Source: JAZRPG01 sp045649105 (GTDB lineage: Bacteria; Bacillota; Clostridia; Oscillospirales; JAAYXM01). Taken from it: a stretch of DNA of 46,342 bases. The stretch lies in assembly GCA_045649105.1 (NCBI GenBank), contig JAZRPG010000037.1, positions 1 through 46,342 of the forward strand, written 5' to 3'. Each line of letters begins with the position of its first letter. Position 1 is the first letter of the stretch. Made by a program: the position numbers and the translations under genes. Below the pieces are notes generated by a model, which saw nothing but the letters and a program-made list of their open reading frames with translations, did no database searches and was not told the origin of the DNA. Of the stretch, positions 7,359 through 16,035 are shown in pieces.

Positions 7359-9146
7359 ATGAATACAGTCCTTCCAAAAAAAGTAAAAAAGAAGACTGTC
7401 GCCATAGCGGCCGCTATCCTCGCCGGAATTCTCTTTCTCGCGTGGATACTCGGTCTGTTCAGCCCGAGAGGGGCGACAGAAAATGCACCTTTACTTACGC
7501 CGTATACCGTAAGTCGCGGCACAATCGTCTCATCCGTCACCGGAAGCGGAACGGTTGCCCCGATTGAGCAATATGAAATTCAGTCAATCGTCACGGGTGA
7601 TATTTTGGAGGATTATGTCACGCTCGGCGAAACCGTCAACAAAGACGACCTTTTATATGTAATAGACTCCTCATCTGCAGAAAACGGAATTGAGCGTTCG
7701 CAGACAAGCTACGAACAGCAGGCAATCTCGCACAGTCAAAAGGTCAAGAACCACAACGATACAAAGGCAAACAGGACTGTATACGCGCCGACAAGCGGCG
7801 TTATAAAGAACCTTTATGTAAAAAACGGTGACTATGTCACAAGCGGAACAAAAATTTGTGAAATCGTAAATTCCGAGAACCTTACGGTCAAAATTCCGTT
7901 CCTTGCCTCAAACGCAAAAAATATACGCGAAAACCAAACCGCAACAGTATACATAGACGACAGAAACGAGGAAATTTCCGGATATGTATCACATGTCGCA
8001 ACAGGAAGCTATGCAACAGAGAGCGGTGCCATCGTTTCAGATGTCGAGATTACAATCAAAAACCCCGGCGCACTTCTTCCGGGCGAGGCGGTCACCGCAA
8101 TGGTCGGACAATATGCCTGCAACTCTTCCGGCACACTTGAAAACTCAAAGCTCGAAACTGTTATTGCAAAGGTCTCGGGAGATGTCAAAAATCTGTCCTA
8201 TTCATCAGGCGACTCTGTAAACAACGGGAGCTTGATTTTGACTATTGAGGACGAAAACTCCGATTCCGAAATACGCTCAAGCGAGCTTTCACTCAAAAAT
8301 GCCCGCCTTTCGCTTGACGACCTTATAGAAAAGCTTGATGACTACTCAATACGCTCCCCGATATCCGGCACCGTCATTTCAAAAACATTCAAGGGCGGCG
8401 ACACGCTCGACGGAAACAAGTCATCTCTCGCAATAGTCGCTGACATGTCAAAGCTCACCTTTGATGTCAATGTTGACGAGCTTGATATAAAAAACATCTC
8501 CGTCGGGCAGAGCGTAAAGGTTACGGCCGACGCACTCCCCGATAAAACATTTGAAGGCACAATTGACACAATAAGCATTATAGGAAGCTCGGTAAGCGGC
8601 GTTACGGTCTATCCCGTAACGGTTGTCATATCCGAGTACGAAGGTCTTCTTCCCGGAATGAATGTAAACGCAGAAATCGTCACAAGCGAAGCAACAAACG
8701 TCTTAATGGTCCCCACAAACGCAGTTTCAAGGGGAAACCTCGTACTTGTAAAAGACAACGAAAGCACAAAACACCAGAAGAATGATAAAAAAGAAAAGCC
8801 CGAGCAGAAAAGCCCGGACAAAACGGCCCCCGGACAAAACGGCGACACGACCCCGCAGCTTCCAAAAGCGCCTGACGGATACAAGTGGGTCAAGGTTGAG
8901 CTTGGCGTGTCTAATGACGATTTTATAGAAATTACCTCCGGCCTTTCAGAGGGAGACGAAATATTTATAACCGTCACGCAAAATGCATCTGCTTCAGGTG
9001 CTTCCGGCATGTTTGGCGCGATGGGCGCCATGCACAGCGGTATGAGCGGCGGTATGCCCGGCGGCATGAGCGGAGGTATGCCGATGGGCAGCAGGTCGGG
9101 CGGCGGCTCAAAGTCAGGCGCCGGGATACCCGGAGGTATGCAATGA
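7359..9146 (+). CDS. MacA-like membrane fusion/adaptor protein with two adaptor modules
   Basis: The protein (595 residues) is an HlyD/MacA-type adaptor of an ABC export system, anchored by an N-terminal membrane helix at about residues 12-34. It seems to hold two adaptor modules in tandem: a lipoyl-like pair at about 65-105 and 140-172 with a beta-barrel at 173-250, then a second pair at about 268-298 and 328-362 with a barrel at 363-445. A charged K/E/P linker (about 468-505) and a membrane-proximal domain follow. The C-terminal tail (546-595) is almost only Gly, Met and Ser with repeated GGMPGGM-like units. TGGAGG precedes the ATG. Its ATGA end overlaps the ABC ATPase start, so the subunits are translationally coupled. 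The substrate is unknown; family members export peptides, antibiotics or lipids. Confidence 0.88.
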   Translation: MNTVLPKKVKKKTVAIAAAILAGILFLAWILGLFSPRGATENAPLLTPYTVSRGTIVSSVTGSGTVAPIEQYEIQSIVTGDILEDYVTLGETVNKDDLLYVIDSSSAENGIERSQTSYEQQAISHSQKVKNHNDTKANRTVYAPTSGVIKNLYVKNGDYVTSGTKICEIVNSENLTVKIPFLASNAKNIRENQTATVYIDDRNEEISGYVSHVATGSYATESGAIVSDVEITIKNPGALLPGEAVTAMVGQYACNSSGTLENSKLETVIAKVSGDVKNLSYSSGDSVNNGSLILTIEDENSDSEIRSSELSLKNARLSLDDLIEKLDDYSIRSPISGTVISKTFKGGDTLDGNKSSLAIVADMSKLTFDVNVDELDIKNISVGQSVKVTADALPDKTFEGTIDTISIIGSSVSGVTVYPVTVVISEYEGLLPGMNVNAEIVTSEATNVLMVPTNAVSRGNLVLVKDNESTKHQKNDKKEKPEQKSPDKTAPGQNGDTTPQLPKAPDGYKWVKVELGVSNDDFIEITSGLSEGDEIFITVTQNASASGASGMFGAMGAMHSGMSGGMPGGMSGGMPMGSRSGGGSKSGAGIPGGMQ

Positions 9147-9841
9147 TAGAGTTTTGCGATGTATATAAAATATACGACTCCGGCGAAAACGAGGTCAGAG
9201 CTCTTGACGGTATATCATTCTCGATTGACAAAGGCGAGTTTGTCGCAATCGTCGGAAAATCAGGCTCGGGAAAATCAACCTGCATGAACATAATCGGTGC
9301 GCTCGATGTCCCGACAAGCGGCACATATCGTTTAAACGGCATTGATGTTTCGGAGCTTTCAGATGACCAACTTTCGGAAATAAGAAACAAAATGCTCGGC
9401 TTTGTTTTTCAGCAATACAATCTTATAGCCAAGCTGAATATATTTGAAAATGTAGAGCTTCCGCTTATATATTCGGGTCTCCCCGCAAAAGAACGAAGCG
9501 AGCGTGTCATTGAAGCGCTTGAGAGAGTCGGTCTTGCCGACCGTGCGCATCACATGCCGAGCCAGCTCTCGGGAGGCCAGCAGCAGCGCGTATCAATAGC
9601 GCGTGCAATCGCCACCAAACCTCAAATCATCCTTGCCGATGAGCCGACAGGTGCGCTCGACTCAAGGACGGGGCGCGATGTTATGAAATTTCTTACGGAG
9701 CTCGGAGAGCAGGGGCAGACAATTATATTGATTACGCACGACACAAGCATTGCGGAATGCGCAAAGCGGATAATACGCATACATGACGGCAAGATAATTT
9801 CCGACTTACCAAACATTCCTAATCTTCAGAATCTTGAATAG
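9143..9841 (+). CDS. MacB-type ABC transporter ATP-binding protein
   Basis: This cytoplasmic ATPase (232 residues) powers the adjacent FtsX-type permease. It has Walker A GKSGSGKST at 38-46, the Q-loop FQQYN, signature LSGGQQQRV near 142, Walker B IILADEPTGALDS and the switch His in LITHDTS. It resembles the ATPase half of MacB/LolD; in this organism ATPase and permease are separate proteins. The start overlaps the adaptor stop (ATGA), and the permease begins 17 bp downstream. Confidence 0.95.
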   Translation: MIEFCDVYKIYDSGENEVRALDGISFSIDKGEFVAIVGKSGSGKSTCMNIIGALDVPTSGTYRLNGIDVSELSDDQLSEIRNKMLGFVFQQYNLIAKLNIFENVELPLIYSGLPAKERSERVIEALERVGLADRAHHMPSQLSGGQQQRVSIARAIATKPQIILADEPTGALDSRTGRDVMKFLTELGEQGQTIILITHDTSIAECAKRIIRIHDGKIISDLPNIPNLQNLE

Positions 9842-9858
9842 ATACGGAGGGCGAAAGT

Positions 9859-11037
9859 ATGAATTTAAAACAATCTCTGCGCCTTGCCCTTAAGAGCATT
9901 TCAAGCAGTAAGCTCCGCTCTTTCCTGACAATGCTGGGTGTCATAATCGGAATCGCCTCTGTAATCGTGCTTGTCGGAATTGTTCAGGGTTTTTCAGATG
10001 ACATGGTCTCATCATTTGAGTCAATAGGGACAAACACGATAAATGTAAACATAATGGGACGCGGCGGAATAAACAAGCTCAAACCCGATGAAATGCTTCA
10101 ATTTGCCGACTCACATCCCGAGCTTTTTTCCGCAGTATCCCCGACCGTCACAATCCCCGGAGCAACGGTAAAGTACGGCTCATCAAACATAACATCCCAG
10201 ATATACGGCGCAAATGAAGACTATGCAAAAATCAAGGACTATTCCGCAAGCCGCGGAAGATTTCTTACATATATCGATACATCAAGGCGAAGCTCCGTCT
10301 GCGTCATCGGGACATATGTCGCAAATGAGCTTTTCGGGACAGAATCGCCCATAGGAAATATTATAAAGATAAACAGCGCGGCATACACCGTCGTCGGCGT
10401 TCTTGAAGAAGAGGGCGACAGCACGGAGACCTCCGCCGATAATATGATTATAATTCCATACTCTGCTGCGTCAAGGCTTGCACGGAACGCGTTTATCACA
10501 AGCTACGCCATCATCGCAACGGATACCGAAAAGATACCCGAGGCAAAGGAAGCCCTGAACGAATACCTGTATGATCTTTTTAAGGACGAAGATGCATACA
10601 CCGTATCAAACCTGACCGAGCTTGTCGACAAGATAGAGGATCTGACAGGCCGTCTCGCCGTGATACTCGCAGGCATTGCAGCAATATCCCTGCTTGTCGG
10701 CGGAATTGGGATAATGAATATAATGCTTGTCTCGGTAACTGAGCGTACGCGTGAAATCGGCATACGCAAGGCTATCGGCGGAAAGAGACGCGACATACTC
10801 TCACAATTCGTTATAGAAGCGACAATAACAAGCGGACTCGGCGGAATTGTGGGGATTATCCTCGGCTGTCTCCTCACAATATTTGCATCAAAGCTTCTGA
10901 ATGTATCAGGAAGCATTTCCGTATTTGCAATTCTGCTGTCGTTTGGCGTGTCTGTTCTTATCGGAATCCTGTTTGGCTACTTCCCCGCTGCCAAGGCATC
11001 AAAGCTTAATCCGATAGACGCACTCAGACACGAATAA
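9859..11037 (+). CDS. MacB/FtsX-type ABC transporter permease
   Basis: The 392-residue protein has the MacB permease layout: an N-terminal helix (LRSFLTMLGVIIGIASVIVLVGIVQG, around 20-45), a large extracytoplasmic domain (about 50-270), and three C-terminal helices beginning AVILAGIAAISLLVGGIGIMNIMLVS. The cytoplasmic segment ERTREIGIRKAIGGKRRDI is the FtsX coupling motif. GGAGGGCG lies before the ATG. It completes a three-gene adaptor-ATPase-permease operon, a mechanotransmission-type exporter working without an outer membrane. Confidence 0.94.
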   Translation: MNLKQSLRLALKSISSSKLRSFLTMLGVIIGIASVIVLVGIVQGFSDDMVSSFESIGTNTINVNIMGRGGINKLKPDEMLQFADSHPELFSAVSPTVTIPGATVKYGSSNITSQIYGANEDYAKIKDYSASRGRFLTYIDTSRRSSVCVIGTYVANELFGTESPIGNIIKINSAAYTVVGVLEEEGDSTETSADNMIIIPYSAASRLARNAFITSYAIIATDTEKIPEAKEALNEYLYDLFKDEDAYTVSNLTELVDKIEDLTGRLAVILAGIAAISLLVGGIGIMNIMLVSVTERTREIGIRKAIGGKRRDILSQFVIEATITSGLGGIVGIILGCLLTIFASKLLNVSGSISVFAILLSFGVSVLIGILFGYFPAAKASKLNPIDALRHE

Positions 11038-11062
11038 TTATAAAACAAAGGGACTGATTGAT

Positions 11063-12934
11063 ATGAAAAAATTATGCGCACTTATTCTTTCCGCCGCACT
11101 GCTTTGTACATACCTCACAGCGGGCGCGGCAAACCTCCCTGCAGACGGGGACATCTCCGACATACTCAATGTTATGGAGATAATGACCTACAACAGCCGT
11201 GGCAGTTTTGACGAGGGCTCATATGTCACGCGCGCAGCCCTTGCAAAAATCCTTGTCAGTGCATCGCAGTACAAGGGCGCCGCAACAGCAAGCTCACGCA
11301 TATCCCCCTTCAGCGATGTTCTGCATACACATTGGGCTGCACCGTATATAAGTGTTGCTTCAAAGAACAAGTTTATGACCGGATACTCTGACGGAAACTT
11401 CCGCCCTGACAGATATGTACTCTATGAAGAGGCAATAAGCGCAATGCTCAGACTTCTCGGGTACACAAACAATGACTATACCGGCCCATATCCGTCAGGT
11501 CAGCTTTCAAAGGCAGCCGATATAGGTCTTACAGATAACATTACCGTGTACGCAGGAAGCCCTATGACCCGCAGAGCAATGTCACACCTTGTCTATAACA
11601 TGCTCAACACTCCGGCAAAGGGCACCCAGAACCTGTATGTCCAGTCGCTCGGCTACACACTCTCAAGCGAGCTTCTTACAATAGGCGATGTGATAAAGGA
11701 CAATGTCACAGGCCCGAACACAGTAAAGCCGGGAACTGTTTCCGCACTCGGAATGACCTCACCCAAGGTCTACCGCGACGGAAAACAGAGCAGTGAATCA
11801 GACATCAGAAACTATGATGTTATATACTACAGCAAGAAAAGCAATACTATATGGGCATACTCAAGAAAGATAACAGGCGTTCTCAACACAATATCGCCGA
11901 ATAAGGAATCCCCCACCTCAGTCACAGTGTCAGGTTCAAGCTATAATCTTCCGTACTACTCTGCACAGAGAGCCTTCGGTCTTGACGGTCTTGAGCCCGG
12001 CGAAACCGTCACAATGCTTCTTGATAAAAACGGCGCCGTTTGCGACGCATACAAAACAGAATCACTTTATCAAACTGAAATAGGCGTTGTTACAGATGTT
12101 ACGGCAAAAACAATAACCGCAGCGGACGGAAGCAAGCAAAGCGGATATTTCACAACGATTCTCATGCTCGACGGAAGCACTATCGACCTTGAGCAGGCGA
12201 CAGATTCAAGAGGGCTTGTCGGAAAAGCCGTACAAATTGACTATCACACAAACGAAATAAAGGCCATCACAAATACAAACAGCTCCATATCCGGATTCAT
12301 AAATGCAGAAGCTCTTATGTGGGGCTCATATGCACCACTTTCTGCCGATGTGAAAATTCTTGAGCTTGACGACGACGGAAACGCGCTTCAAATCCCGCTT
12401 GCGCGTCTTGACGGAGTAAACCTCAAGTCATCAAGCGTTATCCTTTCATCAAAGAACTCCTCAGGCGCCATTGACGGAATGATAATCAAAAACGTCACAG
12501 GGGACACGCTGAAATACGGTCTTGTAACCGCTATAAAGCGCAACACTATTCCCGATATAAGCGGCGGAAACGCACCCACAACATATGTGTACAGCTATGA
12601 CATTAACGGGACGCCGGGCTCGGCGACATTTAACGGAGTTCTCGCTGATGCAAGCGAGGGTCCCGCCGTATTCCTGTTTGAGGACGGAGTTCTTAAAAGC
12701 ATTCAAAATCTGAAACGCGCCGACAAGCTGCTGTCCGTAAATCCGTCATATATTCAGCTCGAAAACGGACAAAAGCAAAAAATATCCCCGAACGTTCTTG
12801 TGTATAAGCTGGTAGATGACACCAAAATAAAGACAGATATAAACGAGGCCGTTTCACACTCAGGTGCAATATGGGCATACTATGACAAACCTCAAAGCGA
12901 GGGCGGACTTATCCGTGTAATCTATCTCAGATAG
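11063..12934 (+). CDS. S-layer homology (SLH) domain surface protein
   Basis: The protein (623 residues) begins with a signal peptide (MKKLCALILSAALLCTYLTAGA, cleavage near residue 22). SLH-type modules follow at about 30-190, the clearest containing FSDVLHTHWAAPYISVA and FRPDRYVLYEEAISAMLRLLG. SLH domains bind pyruvylated secondary cell wall polymer, so the protein is displayed at the surface. The rest (about 200-620) is a series of beta-rich segments with no enzymatic motif that I recognise. The ribosome binding site (GGGA) is weak. It follows the ABC permease by 25 bp with a strong terminator after it, so it may be the fourth gene of the exporter operon and linked to envelope assembly; that link is inference. 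Confidence 0.85.
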   Translation: MKKLCALILSAALLCTYLTAGAANLPADGDISDILNVMEIMTYNSRGSFDEGSYVTRAALAKILVSASQYKGAATASSRISPFSDVLHTHWAAPYISVASKNKFMTGYSDGNFRPDRYVLYEEAISAMLRLLGYTNNDYTGPYPSGQLSKAADIGLTDNITVYAGSPMTRRAMSHLVYNMLNTPAKGTQNLYVQSLGYTLSSELLTIGDVIKDNVTGPNTVKPGTVSALGMTSPKVYRDGKQSSESDIRNYDVIYYSKKSNTIWAYSRKITGVLNTISPNKESPTSVTVSGSSYNLPYYSAQRAFGLDGLEPGETVTMLLDKNGAVCDAYKTESLYQTEIGVVTDVTAKTITAADGSKQSGYFTTILMLDGSTIDLEQATDSRGLVGKAVQIDYHTNEIKAITNTNSSISGFINAEALMWGSYAPLSADVKILELDDDGNALQIPLARLDGVNLKSSSVILSSKNSSGAIDGMIIKNVTGDTLKYGLVTAIKRNTIPDISGGNAPTTYVYSYDINGTPGSATFNGVLADASEGPAVFLFEDGVLKSIQNLKRADKLLSVNPSYIQLENGQKQKISPNVLVYKLVDDTKIKTDINEAVSHSGAIWAYYDKPQSEGGLIRVIYLR

Positions 12935-12935
12935 T

Positions 12936-12971
12936 ATAATCGGCGCTGTAATATGTTGCAGCGCCGATTAT
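12936..12971 (+). terminator. Rho-independent terminator after the SLH gene
   Basis: A 13-bp perfect stem (12936-12948 with 12959-12971, core ATCGGCGCTG) with a 10-nt loop is followed by a short T-rich stretch, directly after the SLH stop codon. Confidence 0.85.
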
Positions 12972-12998
12972 TTATTGCAAAAAATTGTACATCTCCTC

Positions 12999-13027
12999 TT
13001 GACACAAATGGTACAGCGTGATATTAT
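12999..13027 (+). promoter_or_regulatory. sigma-A promoter of feoAB
   Basis: TTGACA (12999-13004), a 17-bp spacer and TATTAT (13022-13027) form a strong vegetative promoter. The expected transcription start is near 13034, adjacent to the inverted repeat at 13037-13052. Confidence 0.8.
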
Positions 13028-13036
13028 TTATATACA

Positions 13037-13052
13037 GTTAGTCAAGACTAAC
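13037..13052 (+). promoter_or_regulatory. Probable metal-repressor operator of feoAB
   Basis: GTTAGTC-AA-GACTAAC is a perfect 7+2+7 inverted repeat lying on the predicted start site of the feoAB promoter. Position and TTAG/CTAA ends resemble DtxR/IdeR-family operators, which repress iron uptake when iron is plentiful. The identity of the repressor is inferred; no dtxR or fur gene lies in the window. Confidence 0.55.
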
Positions 13053-13082
13053 CGCATCCCCGAACAGCATGGAGGCTATTTT

Positions 13083-13310
13083 ATGAACACACTTCGAGAC
13101 ATACGCCCGGGGCACAGCGCAACCGTCATAAAGGTACACGGTGAGGGTGCTCTGCGCCGTCGGCTTATGGATATGGGAATTACGCGCGGCGTATCCGTGT
13201 ATGTAAGAAAGGTCGCGCCGTTTGGTGACCCTATTGAGCTTAATCTCCGCGGTTATGCTCTTTCTCTCCGCAAAGCGGATGCCGCCGCGATCGAAGTCTG
13301 TAACGACTGA
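13083..13310 (+). CDS. feoA: Ferrous iron transport protein FeoA
   Basis: This 75-residue SH3-like protein supports FeoB in ferrous iron uptake at the membrane. Family features are RDIRPGHSATVIKVHGEGALRRRLMDMGITRG and DPIELNLRGYALSLRKADAAAIEV. The ATG at 13083 has a GGAGG ribosome binding site; the longer open frame from 12975 starts upstream of the promoter and cannot be translated from it. feoB begins 40 bp downstream. Confidence 0.93.
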   Translation: MNTLRDIRPGHSATVIKVHGEGALRRRLMDMGITRGVSVYVRKVAPFGDPIELNLRGYALSLRKADAAAIEVCND

Positions 13311-13350
13311 AATCGCAGCCGACCATCATTCTGAGAAAGGATTTCGCAAT

Positions 13351-15522
13351 ATGGATATAAAAATTGCGCTTGCGGGAAACCCGAACTGCGGCAAAACAAC
13401 AATGTTTAACAGCCTTACGGGCAGCACTCAATATGTCGGAAACTGGCCGGGAGTTACAGTAGAAAAAAAGGAAGGCCGCCTTCTCAACATGCAGGACGCC
13501 GTTCTGCAGGACCTTCCGGGTATCTACTCGCTGTCACCGTATTCACCCGAGGAGGTCATCACGCGCAGATACCTCACCGAAGAGCGCCCCGACGCAATTA
13601 TAAATATCGCCGATGCGACAAATATCGAGCGGAATCTGTATCTTACGACACAGCTCCTTGAGCTCGGCATTCCCGTTGTTCTCGCTCTTAACATGATGGA
13701 CCTCGTAAAAAAGCAAGGTGGCTCAATCGATATCGCAAAGCTGTCACGGGCTGTCGGATGCGAGGTTGTCGAAACCTCGGCGCTTTACGGAACGGGCTCA
13801 TGCCTTGCTTCAAAAGTCGCCTATGACCTTGCAAAGAACGGGTCCGCGGTTGCGGCAAAGAAAATTTTCTCACCCGAGCTTGAGAAATTTATAGACAGAA
13901 TATCCGAAATTGCCGCGCCGTATGTCCGCGGCACATATCTCCGCTGGGCAGCAATAAAGCTGTTTGAGCGCGATGCAGAGGTTTTCTCCATGCTCGCTCT
14001 GCGCAAAAATGAAATTTCAAAAATCGACGGCATAATCAAAGAAGCTGAACTCATTTTCGACGACGAATCTGACAGCATAATCGCAAATGCGCGTTATACA
14101 TATATCGAGAAACTCATGGCGCAGTGTGCGATAAAAAGGCGCGTTGAAGAAGCTACATTCTCCGATAAGATTGACGACATAGTTACAAACCGTTTTCTCG
14201 CGCTCCCCATTTTTGCGTTAATTATTTTCCTCGTTTATTATGTTTCTATATCAGGTCTCGGAGGCGCAGCATCCGACTGGGTGGCGAACACGCTTTTCGG
14301 TGACCTTGTGCCCCGCGCGGCGCTCTATATTCTTCAGAAAATCTCTGTCCCTGCCTGGGTCTCCGCTCTCATCGTGGACGGTATTATCGCAGGCGTCGGC
14401 TCTGTATTAAGCTTCCTTCCTCAAATGGCAATTCTTTTTCTTTTCCTTTCCTTCCTTGAGGACTGCGGATACATGTCGCGTATCGCATTCATACTCGACC
14501 GTTTATTTAAAAAGTTCGGTCTCTCGGGAAAATCCCTTATCCCTATGCTCATTGCTACCGGCTGCAGCGTACCTGCAATCATGTCATCACGCACAATAGA
14601 GGGTGAAAGCGACAGGAAGATGACGATAATCACCTCATCCTTTATCCCGTGCGGCGCAAAGCTTCCCATTATCTCAATGATTGCGGCATCGCTTTTCGGA
14701 GGCTCCCCGCTCGTTGCATGCTCTGCATATTTCATAGGCATTGCCTCTGTTGCCGTATCGGGAATTATTCTCAAAAAGACGCGCGGCTTTGCCGCGGCTC
14801 CCGTGCCGTTTCTTATGGAGCTTCCCGCATACCATATGCCTAAAATGAAAAACCTCATTTTGCACACCTGGGACAGGACCAAATCATTTGCAAAGAAGGC
14901 AGGAACAGTAATTCTTGCCGCTTGCATCGTAATCTGGTTTTTAAGTAACCTTGACACCTCACTGCAGCTCGTATCGACCGAGCATTCAATACTTGCAGCA
15001 CTCGGCAGCATTATATCGCCGCTCTTTGCTCCGCTCGGCTGGGGAGATTGGAAATCGGTTGTTGCCGCCATCACCGGACTTGTCGCAAAAGAAAATGTAG
15101 TCGGGACACTCGCTGTCCTGCACGGCGTCTCTGAAGACACAGGGCTTTCAACCGTTCTCAGCGGCATATACAGCCCCATTGCGGGTTATTCCTTCCTTCT
15201 TTTCAATCTGCTTTGTGCGCCATGTATCGCGGCTATGGCTGCTATCCGACGCGAGATGAACTCTGCGCGGTATACCGCTTTTGCAATACTCTATCAGACA
15301 GGCTTTGCATATGCCGTCTCTTTCTGTGTATACCGGCTGGGAATGTTTTTTGCCGGAGGCGCTTTTAGTCTCATGACTGCCGCGGCATTTGCAGTTGCAG
15401 CGTTCTTTATCTATCTTATCCTCCGCCCGCGCACAAAACCGCTGACCTATTATCAGGAGCCTTTAAATTATGCATCGTGCAATTCCTGCAGCTCCTGTCC
15501 GTATTCGGGAAAATGCCACTAA
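13351..15522 (+). CDS. feoB: Ferrous iron transporter FeoB
   Basis: FeoB imports Fe(II) across the cytoplasmic membrane. The 723-residue protein starts with the G domain: P-loop GNPNCGKTT at about 8-16, G3 DLPG, G4 NMMD and G5 SAL. A helical guanine-dissociation-inhibitor-like segment follows. The membrane part (about 290-690) contains two Gate motifs, including MLIATGCSVPAIMSSRTIE and the later GLVAKENVVGTL. The C-terminus ends in a cysteine-rich tail with five Cys, CNSCSSCPYSGKC. The ATG at 13351 is chosen because the family begins MDIKIALAGNPNCGK; the larger frame upstream overlaps feoA. A terminator follows at 15594. Confidence 0.96.
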   Translation: MDIKIALAGNPNCGKTTMFNSLTGSTQYVGNWPGVTVEKKEGRLLNMQDAVLQDLPGIYSLSPYSPEEVITRRYLTEERPDAIINIADATNIERNLYLTTQLLELGIPVVLALNMMDLVKKQGGSIDIAKLSRAVGCEVVETSALYGTGSCLASKVAYDLAKNGSAVAAKKIFSPELEKFIDRISEIAAPYVRGTYLRWAAIKLFERDAEVFSMLALRKNEISKIDGIIKEAELIFDDESDSIIANARYTYIEKLMAQCAIKRRVEEATFSDKIDDIVTNRFLALPIFALIIFLVYYVSISGLGGAASDWVANTLFGDLVPRAALYILQKISVPAWVSALIVDGIIAGVGSVLSFLPQMAILFLFLSFLEDCGYMSRIAFILDRLFKKFGLSGKSLIPMLIATGCSVPAIMSSRTIEGESDRKMTIITSSFIPCGAKLPIISMIAASLFGGSPLVACSAYFIGIASVAVSGIILKKTRGFAAAPVPFLMELPAYHMPKMKNLILHTWDRTKSFAKKAGTVILAACIVIWFLSNLDTSLQLVSTEHSILAALGSIISPLFAPLGWGDWKSVVAAITGLVAKENVVGTLAVLHGVSEDTGLSTVLSGIYSPIAGYSFLLFNLLCAPCIAAMAAIRREMNSARYTAFAILYQTGFAYAVSFCVYRLGMFFAGGAFSLMTAAAFAVAAFFIYLILRPRTKPLTYYQEPLNYASCNSCSSCPYSGKCH

Positions 15523-15593
15523 AGTAAAGCATGCAATAAGTTTTAAAAACCGACCTCACACGCTATATATACATTTTTAACGGTATTAACAAG

Positions 15594-15625
15594 GATGGCA
15601 GAAACGAGTTTTCGTTTCTGCCATC
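15594..15625. terminator. Bidirectional terminator between feoB and the XRE gene
   Basis: A perfect 14-bp stem (GATGGCAGAAACGA with TCGTTTCTGCCATC) and GTTT loop is followed by TTTGTT on the plus strand. It lies between convergent feoB and the XRE regulator and may serve both. The remaining 100 bp to 15727 show no gene. Confidence 0.75.
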
Positions 15626-15727
15626 TTTGTTGCATAAGTACTCTTTAATATTACAATATCCGATACATGATAGTATTTCAGAATTGGCGCAAAGCGAATT
15701 TTCTGCTTGAGGTATCCCGGGATAAAT

Positions 15728-15973
15728 TTATTTAAGAAGCTCGTCGATTGAAATACCAAAAAGTTCTGCTATTGTTTTTACTTCAATGTCCGTAACAAAC
15801 CGTTCGCCGCTTTCAATGCGCTGAATGGCATTCTTATCAACATCAATACCTTTCAGTTGCAGTTTTTCAGCCAAAATCCTTTGAGACATTTTGGGTATCT
15901 GTTGCTTCCTCAAGAAATAAATCTTTTCTCCGCATATATTATTTTTTCCGCTTTTCGACTTATTTTTAAACAT
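15728..15973 (-). CDS. XRE-family helix-turn-helix regulator
   Basis: The protein (81 residues) carries one Cro/CI-type helix-turn-helix: GEKIYFLRKQQIPKMSQRILAEKLQLKGIDVDKNAIQRIESGERFVTDIEVKTIAELFGISIDELL, nearly the whole protein. The N-terminus is basic (MFKNKSKSGKN). I prefer the ATG at 15973, preceded by AAAAGGTGAT, over the ATG at 15991, which has no ribosome binding site. It is divergent from the TM2-DUF2752-lipoprotein operon, and the intergenic region holds several inverted repeats. It is probably the local repressor of that operon and of itself (inference). Confidence 0.85.
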   Translation of the reverse strand: MFKNKSKSGKNNICGEKIYFLRKQQIPKMSQRILAEKLQLKGIDVDKNAIQRIESGERFVTDIEVKTIAELFGISIDELLK

Positions 15974-15998
15974 TATATCACCTTTTGACATTTAGTGC

Positions 15999-16027
15999 TT
16001 GACAAAATGAGTTTAGCATGCTAAAAT
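15999..16027 (+). promoter_or_regulatory. sigma-A promoter of the TM2-DUF2752-lipoprotein operon
   Basis: TTGACA (15999-16004), a 17-bp spacer and TAAAAT (16022-16027). The spacer contains a perfect palindrome, so a bound repressor would block this promoter directly. Confidence 0.8.
16012..16025. promoter_or_regulatory. Probable XRE-repressor operator
   Basis: TTTAGCATGCTAAA is a perfect 14-bp palindrome lying between the -35 and -10 boxes of the plus-strand promoter and upstream of the divergent XRE gene. The size and position are typical for a Cro/CI-type dimer site. The assignment to the adjacent XRE gene is inference. Confidence 0.55.
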
Positions 16028-16035
16028 ACGGAAAA

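Noticed and set aside
12975..13082. N-terminal extension of FeoA
   Set aside because: The extra residues would start upstream of the mapped promoter boxes; the ATG at 13083 has the ribosome binding site and fits the family length.
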